NCBI GenBank assembly: GCA_936924235.1
Contig: CAKZHN010000012.1
Location: forward strand, 1-28,584
Source of the DNA: an uncultured Rhodoplanes sp.
GTDB lineage: Bacteria > Pseudomonadota > Alphaproteobacteria > Rhizobiales > Xanthobacteraceae
DNA: 28,584 bases
Reading direction: 5' to 3'
Positions within the stretch are counted from its first letter, which is position 1, and every line of letters begins with the position of its first letter. Under the pieces are notes generated by a model, which was given only the letters and a program-made list of their open reading frames with translations, ran no database searches and had not been told where the DNA came from. Made by a program: the position numbers and the translations under genes. Below are positions 24,418-28,584 of this stretch, piece by piece.

Positions 24418-25506
24418 CTACGCCCTGGTGCGCATGCGGATCATGAAGTTGTCGAAGCCGCCTTCGGCGACCTGCATCCACAGATACGAGTCGCTGCGGA
24501 ACGACACCAGGCTGTCGTACATCTTCTTGAACATCGGATTGGTCTTCGAGATGTCCGTGTAGATCTCGTTGGCGGCCTTGTAGCAGGCCTCCATCACGTC
24601 CTGCGGGAAGGCGCGAAGCTGCGCGCCGCCGGACAGCAATCGTTTCAGCGCCGGCGGATTGAGATTGTCATAGCGCCCGATTACCTCGTTCCAGGCGTCG
24701 CCCGAGGCGGCGATGATCGCAGCCTGATAGGTCTTCGGCAACTCGCGCCACTTGGCGAGATTGATGATGTTGTGCGCCTGGCCGCAGCCTTCCCACCAAC
24801 CGGGGTAATAGTAGTATTTCGCGACCTTGTAGAAGCCGAGCTTCTCGTCATCGTAGGGACCGACCCATTCGGCGGCGTCGAGCGTGCCCTTTTCCAGCGC
24901 CGGATAGATGTCGCCGGCTGCAAGCTGCTGCGGCACCAGGCCAACCTTCTGCAGGATCGTGCCGGCGAAGCCGCCGACCCGCATCTTCAGCCCGGACATG
25001 TCGCCGAGATTGTTGAGCTCCTTGCGGAACCAGCCGCCCATCTGCGCGCCGGTGTTGGCCGCGGGGACTCCGATGCAGTTGTACTTCTCCAGGAGCTCGT
25101 TCATCAGCTCGTTGCCGCCGGCGCAACGCTGCCAGGCATTGATCTGCCGCGCATTGAGACCGAACGGCAATGCGGTGCCGTAGGTGAAGGCCGGGTCCTT
25201 GCCCCAGTAGTAGTAGAGCGCGGTGTTGCCCATCTCGACGGTGCCGTTCTGCACGGCGTCGAGCACCTGCAGCCCCGGCACGATCTCGCCTGCGGCGAAC
25301 ACCTGAATTTGGAATTTGTTGTCGGTGATCTCGGCGACGCGCTTGGAGAAGAATTCGCAGCCGCCGTACAGCGTATCGAGCGACTTCGGCCAGCTCGCAG
25401 TGAGCCGCCACTTGATCTCGGGCGATGACTGAGCCACCGCCGGTGCGGCAACGGCTGACGCCGCGACGCCCAAGCCCGCAGTCTTCAGAAATTCACGACG
25501 CTTCAT
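24418..25506 (-). CDS. TRAP periplasmic substrate-binding protein (TakP/FcbT1 type)
   Basis: Periplasmic receptor that hands substrate to DctQM, 362 residues. It carries a twin-arginine export signal (MKRREFLKTAG, cleavage near AVA25), so it is probably exported folded. Strong subgroup signatures are WPKSLDTLYGGCEFFSKRVAE, FAAGEIVPGLQVLDAVQNGT, YYYWGKDPAFTYGTALPFGL, GAQMGGWFRKE and WVGPYDDEKLGFYKVAKYYY. The characterised relative TakP binds 2-oxo acids such as pyruvate with sodium; FcbT1 is tied to 4-chlorobenzoate. An organic monocarboxylate is the expected ligand, exact identity unknown. ATG 25506, just before the twin arginines and with GAGGGG upstream, is chosen over GTG 25542. The gene is convergent to the permease genes rather than in one operon. 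Confidence 0.92.
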   Translation of the reverse strand: MKRREFLKTAGLGVAASAVAAPAVAQSSPEIKWRLTASWPKSLDTLYGGCEFFSKRVAEITDNKFQIQVFAAGEIVPGLQVLDAVQNGTVEMGNTALYYYWGKDPAFTYGTALPFGLNARQINAWQRCAGGNELMNELLEKYNCIGVPAANTGAQMGGWFRKELNNLGDMSGLKMRVGGFAGTILQKVGLVPQQLAAGDIYPALEKGTLDAAEWVGPYDDEKLGFYKVAKYYYYPGWWEGCGQAHNIINLAKWRELPKTYQAAIIAASGDAWNEVIGRYDNLNPPALKRLLSGGAQLRAFPQDVMEACYKAANEIYTDISKTNPMFKKMYDSLVSFRSDSYLWMQVAEGGFDNFMIRMRTRA

Positions 25507-25697
25507 GACGTTTCCCCTCTTGCCTGTTCTTTGTCGGCGCAAGAAGGAATTGCCAAATCAACTGCGATCAAGTGAACCGCGACGTCTTCTCACGCCGACA
25601 GTGCGGAGAAGTCTATGCAAATGCGCGTCGCGGCGGAATGAGCCTTTCGTCGCGCTATCGCAGTGCAATATAGAAACAGCGCAGCGCGAGGCCGCGG
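25507..25697 (-). other. Intergenic region upstream of TRAP binding-protein gene
   Basis: This 191-base gap lies between the cytochrome gene end and the binding-protein start, both on the minus strand. It should hold the binding-protein promoter. I recognise no strong promoter, inverted repeat or terminator with a T-tract in it. Confidence 0.35.
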
Positions 25698-26228
25698 CTA
25701 GTCGGCTTTCAGGTAGGCCGCGTGGCAGCCGTTGCAGGCCGCACGCAGCTGCCCGATCAGCGCTTTGAACTCGTTGCCGTGCTTGGCGTGGGTGGCGTCG
25801 AGGGCAATCTTCGAGGCCGCCTGGGCGCGCTGGTAGAAATCAGCGAAATTCCGCCACAGGTCCGGCGACGCCGAGGTGTCGGTCGCAGGATCCCGATCGG
25901 GATCGTTCGGCTTCCACTGGTTGGTGCTCGGCGGAAACAGATGCGGGAACGACTGCAGCATGATCGAGATGGTGTCGGCGTGCTCGACCGCCTCCGCGGT
26001 CTCGAACTTGCCGCCCGGCTGCAGCATGGTCTCGATCTCGTCCATGTTCATGTCGATCGCGCCCATCAGGATCTTGCGGGCGAAGATCGTATCCTTCGGT
26101 GGCGGCACGGCTTGCGCCTGAGACGCCTGCGCTTGAGGAGCTTTCTCCTGCGCGACCGCGGCGAAGCTCGCCGCGATCATCACGGCGGCGATCGCGGCGC
26201 CGATCGTAAGCTTCGATACATTGACCAT
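25698..26228 (-). CDS. Cytochrome c-556/c'-like exported protein
   Basis: Periplasmic c-type cytochrome of 176 residues with a signal peptide (about 1-26, cleavage after AVA). A low-complexity Gln/Ala linker (about 28-44) follows, then a four-helix-bundle type domain. A single heme-binding CNGCH is at 165-169, close to the C terminus, the placing typical of class II cytochromes (cytochrome c'/c-556). An early methionine in RKILMGAIDMNMDEIETML could be the sixth ligand of a c-556 type; this is inferred. It would carry electrons or bind small gases such as NO in the periplasm. The start lies five bases after the DUF6152-like gene, so the two are probably co-translated and may act together. Confidence 0.88.
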   Translation of the reverse strand: MVNVSKLTIGAAIAAVMIAASFAAVAQEKAPQAQASQAQAVPPPKDTIFARKILMGAIDMNMDEIETMLQPGGKFETAEAVEHADTISIMLQSFPHLFPPSTNQWKPNDPDRDPATDTSASPDLWRNFADFYQRAQAASKIALDATHAKHGNEFKALIGQLRAACNGCHAAYLKAD

Positions 26229-26233
26229 GGCGC

Positions 26234-26656
26234 TCACTCGAGTCCGGGCATTTCCTGAGCGCGGATATTGGCGGTCAGAACCTGACCGGTCTCGGTGTTG
26301 GTCAGCTTCTTCAGTGCGCCACCCTTCAGGCTCGTGTCGCGCAACGGGCTGAAATCGACCTCGACCTTGTCGCCGGGCTTCACGGAGTTGCGGGTCCAAC
26401 CGCCGGCGCGCACCAGGTTGCCGGGGCTCGTCATCTCCATCACCCAGACACCGGTGGCCTCGCTGTCCTTGATGGTGCCGTCGACCGACAGGCTGACATG
26501 CGGATTGACCCAGCGCAGCTCGACCACGGTGCCTTTGATCGTCATGGTCTTGGAGTGGTCGAACATCGTGGTCGAATGATGCGCCGCCACCGACGTGAGA
26601 CCGGCGGCAACGCCCAGCGCCGCGACGGCAAGCGTCCATTTCAGATTCACTTTCAT
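26234..26656 (-). CDS. Exported small protein, DUF6152-like
   Basis: A 140-residue exported protein with a clear signal peptide (about 1-25, cleavage after VAA, leaving mature HHSTTMFD). The mature part has MTIKGTVVELRWVNPHVSLSVDG, VWVMEMTSPGNLVRAGGWTRN and VKPGDKVEVDFSPLRD, a small beta-barrel-like pattern that I recall as DUF6152. The N-terminal His-His of the mature protein and the NPH motif could bind a metal, but this is speculation. It follows the 290-residue exported protein gene and ends five bases before the cytochrome gene. Function unknown; the repeated pairing with the neighbouring large exported protein in other genomes is from memory. Confidence 0.8.
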   Translation of the reverse strand: MKVNLKWTLAVAALGVAAGLTSVAAHHSTTMFDHSKTMTIKGTVVELRWVNPHVSLSVDGTIKDSEATGVWVMEMTSPGNLVRAGGWTRNSVKPGDKVEVDFSPLRDTSLKGGALKKLTNTETGQVLTANIRAQEMPGLE

Positions 26657-26685
26657 TGCGTGAGCTCTCCGAATTGCTGTCCTGC

Positions 26686-27558
26686 TTATTTCGGGACGAT
26701 GTTTCCCCAGATCGTCTTCTCGACCGGCACGAAGGTGTGGAAGCCGTCCTTGTCGACGGTCTCGCGATAGTCGCCCTGCGCGCAGACGCCTTCGACGATG
26801 TCGTATTTGCGCGCGCGCTGGCGGAAGAAGATGCGCGTCGTCTTCCACGGCTTGGTCAGGATGTTCGGCGCGGTGATCTCGAGATCGACGTGCAGGATGT
26901 CTTTGTTGTCGGCGGCCAGATGAATGCGCTCGGTCACGCGCATGTCGCCGTTGTTCGGCACGCCCACCGCCTCGCTGATGGCAAGCGGCGCCTGCGGATA
27001 GATGCCCACCGTGTCGACCACCAGCGTATCGCCCTCCCAATGTCCGATCGAATGGCCGTGCCAGGAGAGTTCGCCATCATCGGGATGGCCGCGGCCATCG
27101 GTATAGATGCGGCGCAGCCGGTTGCCGTCGGATTCACCCAGCAAGGTCACGCGCCCCGGCGTGTACAGAATTTCCATCGCGTTGTGGGAGACCAGCATCC
27201 AGGACGGATGGTTCTCCGGAAAGCATCCGAAGAAGATCAACGGCGGCCGGCCCGCCTTCTCCTCGGCGGCTTGCCACGCGGCAAGCTTGCCGGCCTTCTC
27301 GTTCCACGGCGGCGGGTTGGTTCTGACCTGCTGATCCTGGTCGGTGATCTTCGGATTCCACACGCCGCTCCAATCGGGGAGCTTGGCGATGTCGGCCCAG
27401 TCCTTCGCGGTCGGCGGCGGATTGATGACCGCCGGCACTTTCACTTCTTTGGACCTGTCTCTCTCTGGATGCCCCGCGGGCTGGGCCAAAACGGCCGCGA
27501 CGGCAAACGCCGAGACCGCCAGCAGTGCAAGTGAGAACGCGCCGTATCGGTATCGCAT
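26686..27558 (-). CDS. Exported protein of unknown function, 290 residues
   Basis: It has a signal peptide (about 1-25, cleavage after VLA), then DWSGVWNPKI near residue 62, an Arg/Pro-rich linker and a predicted beta-rich domain. That domain contains HNAMEILYTPGRVTLLGESD, ELSWHGHSIGHWEGDTLVVD and MRVTERIHLAADNKDILHVD. I recall this pattern (a DWSGVW start, then HSxGxWEGDTLVVDT and a TERI/Y segment) from many exported proteins of Acidobacteria and Bradyrhizobium relatives that have no proven function. Histidines in WHGHSIGHWEGD and single cysteines (GCFPEN, EGVCAQ) are visible but no cofactor motif is certain. It lies between the membrane-protein genes and the DUF6152-like gene in a probable operon. 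I am sure it is a gene and unsure what it does. Confidence 0.82.
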   Translation of the reverse strand: MRYRYGAFSLALLAVSAFAVAAVLAQPAGHPERDRSKEVKVPAVINPPPTAKDWADIAKLPDWSGVWNPKITDQDQQVRTNPPPWNEKAGKLAAWQAAEEKAGRPPLIFFGCFPENHPSWMLVSHNAMEILYTPGRVTLLGESDGNRLRRIYTDGRGHPDDGELSWHGHSIGHWEGDTLVVDTVGIYPQAPLAISEAVGVPNNGDMRVTERIHLAADNKDILHVDLEITAPNILTKPWKTTRIFFRQRARKYDIVEGVCAQGDYRETVDKDGFHTFVPVEKTIWGNIVPK

Positions 27559-27596
27559 CGATGCGCACTCCGTGTTGAGCGGAATCTACAACCTGA

Positions 27597-28103
27597 CTAT
27601 TGCAGCGTGAAGCCGATCCAGCGGCCAAACGCGATCACCGTGATCCAGAGCGTGAGCGACACACCGGCCGCCACCCTGGCGGCCGCAGGCGTCGCGCGGC
27701 TGGTATCCCACGCGGCCACGTTGCCAATTCCGATTGCATGAAAAAGCGCCATGTTGAGGCCGGCCACGACCAGCAGCACCATCTTGCCCTGAAAGAAAAA
27801 GTTATGGGCGTAGTCGGGCGCTCTGGAGGAGAACAGCAGGCTGCCGGTGACCACTGCGATGGCAAAGGCGCCCCAGGTCCAGGGCAGCACGTCGCGCATC
27901 AATCGCGTCACCGCCCGATCGAGCGAGGCCCAGCCGAGCAACCGCATGTCGACGATCGAGATGGTGCCGACCACGAGCACGATCGCGAGCACATGGACGG
28001 ACTCGATCCACGGAAACAACACTTCGTTCTCACGGACCGTCACCGCGATCGGCGTGGCCGTCAGCCAGGCCAGGAAGTCCTCAAGCGCTGTGGGAAAGGT
28101 CAT
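27597..28103 (-). CDS. Four-helix membrane protein, probably DUF6644
   Basis: A 168-residue inner-membrane protein with four hydrophobic helices, roughly 30-50, 72-92, 102-124 and 144-163. Residues shared with the next upstream protein include a histidine in helix 1 (IESVHVLAI), VDMRLLG, the LPW before helix 2, TGS, the FFFQGKM stretch before helix 3, and LW plus GRWIG at the end. This pattern matches what I remember as DUF6644. The conserved helix-1 histidine would suit a heme or quinone site, but a single conserved histidine is not enough to claim it. Its ATG lies 27 bases after the upstream paralogue's stop, so co-transcription is likely. Confidence 0.8.
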   Translation of the reverse strand: MTFPTALEDFLAWLTATPIAVTVRENEVLFPWIESVHVLAIVLVVGTISIVDMRLLGWASLDRAVTRLMRDVLPWTWGAFAIAVVTGSLLFSSRAPDYAHNFFFQGKMVLLVVAGLNMALFHAIGIGNVAAWDTSRATPAAARVAAGVSLTLWITVIAFGRWIGFTLQ

Positions 28104-28130
28104 GCGGAAAATCGACGTTCGAACATTCGG

Positions 28131-28584
28131 TCATGAGTAGTAGGCGATCCACCGGCCGGCGAAGATGATGCCGGTCCACAGCACCATGGACAGCGCCGCG
28201 ATGCCGGCCGCCGTGGCGCGATGCCGGCTGGCCCGCGTGCCGATCTCCGGATCGCGCCGCAGCAGGACCTGAAACGCCAGGGTGACGATCAGCGCGGTCG
28301 CGAGCAGCGCCATCTTCACGAAGAACGCCGGATTCTTCAGCGAGCGCGCCGGCTCCCCGGTGATCATGATGGCGCCGGTCGTAAGCAGCACCAGCAGCGG
28401 CCACCACACGAACGGCAGAAACCGCGCCGAAACCTCCCGCGTCGGGCGGTCGGCGCTGAAGGCGCCGAGCAGGCGCAGGTCGATCATCAGCGCCGAGGCG
28501 GCAACGACCGCGATCGCGGCGATATGGATGGTCTGGACCGTCGGCACGATCCAGTCGATGCTCTGGATGGTCTGGCTTAGCGCG
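28131..28584 (-). CDS. Four-helix membrane protein, paralogue of downstream gene, 5' end outside window
   Basis: The frame stays open to the window edge, so the true start lies beyond it; an internal GTG at 28547 is unlikely to be the start because the residues before it (SQTIQSIDWIVPTVQTIHI) continue the homology. It has four hydrophobic helices and aligns with the neighbour: IH in helix 1, IDLRLLG, LPFVWW, TGAIMITGE, NPAFFVKM, then VLWTGIIFAGRWIAYYS at the end. It is therefore probably also DUF6644. It lacks the second helix-3 histidine that the neighbour has (LFHAIG versus LAFQVLL). At least 150 residues are visible. Confidence 0.78.
   Translation of the reverse strand, partial: ALSQTIQSIDWIVPTVQTIHIAAIAVVAASALMIDLRLLGAFSADRPTREVSARFLPFVWWPLLVLLTTGAIMITGEPARSLKNPAFFVKMALLATALIVTLAFQVLLRRDPEIGTRASRHRATAAGIAALSMVLWTGIIFAGRWIAYYS

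Overview
The window looks like chromosomal DNA from a GC-rich alphaproteobacterium of the order Hyphomicrobiales, in the Bradyrhizobium/Rhodopseudomonas/Afipia/Pseudolabrys neighbourhood. This is inferred from gene content and order: a cysG-like gene, DUF2849, sulfite reductase and DUF934 next to an APS-type cysH; a DUF971 gene divergent from moaA; an FcbT/TakP-type TRAP transporter with a Tat-exported binding protein; and a long intergenic palindrome of a kind I recall from that group. I saw no rRNA, tRNA, CRISPR array, transposase, integrase or phage gene. The genes are dense and, apart from two odd cys genes, look intact.

Layout: (1) 1-714, acetoacetate decarboxylase (minus, 3' end outside the window), divergent from a patatin-like phospholipase, a CorA-type cation transporter and a class I PPK2 (plus, 908-4121). 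(2) 4163-4277, a long imperfect palindrome between convergent genes. (3) 4310-12423, a complete minus-strand kdp potassium-uptake locus: a 27-residue small ORF, kdpF, kdpA, kdpB, kdpC, kdpD, kdpE. Both small genes are shorter than usual gene-calling limits. (4) 12661-17765, sulfate assimilation: minus-strand cysG-like, DUF2849, cysI-like and DUF934 genes, divergent from a stand-alone CysN/EF-Tu-like G domain and cysH, with an AT-rich control region between. (5) 17778-20525, a small conserved hypothetical gene, an L,D-transpeptidase, a DUF971 protein and MoaA. (6) 20562-25506, an EamA permease, TRAP permeases DctQ and DctM, a TMEM175/DUF1211 membrane protein, and a convergent TRAP binding protein. 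(7) 25698-28584, a minus-strand run of five genes for exported or membrane proteins: a cytochrome c-556-like protein, a DUF6152-like protein, a 290-residue exported protein and two related four-helix membrane proteins (probably DUF6644), the last cut by the window edge.

How they work together: KdpDE senses potassium limitation or turgor and drives KdpFABC. The cys genes would take APS to sulfite (CysH) and sulfite to sulfide (CysI), with siroheme made by the CysG-like protein. However, that protein has lost about half of its methyltransferase domain, so the methylation step must be supplied elsewhere. The G-domain protein upstream of cysH resembles the GTPase half of ATP sulfurylase subunit CysN, but switch I and the DxPGH motif are missing or altered, and no cysD is present here. 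The least understood part is the exported/membrane cluster at the right end, which looks like an uncharacterised envelope system with a c-type cytochrome.
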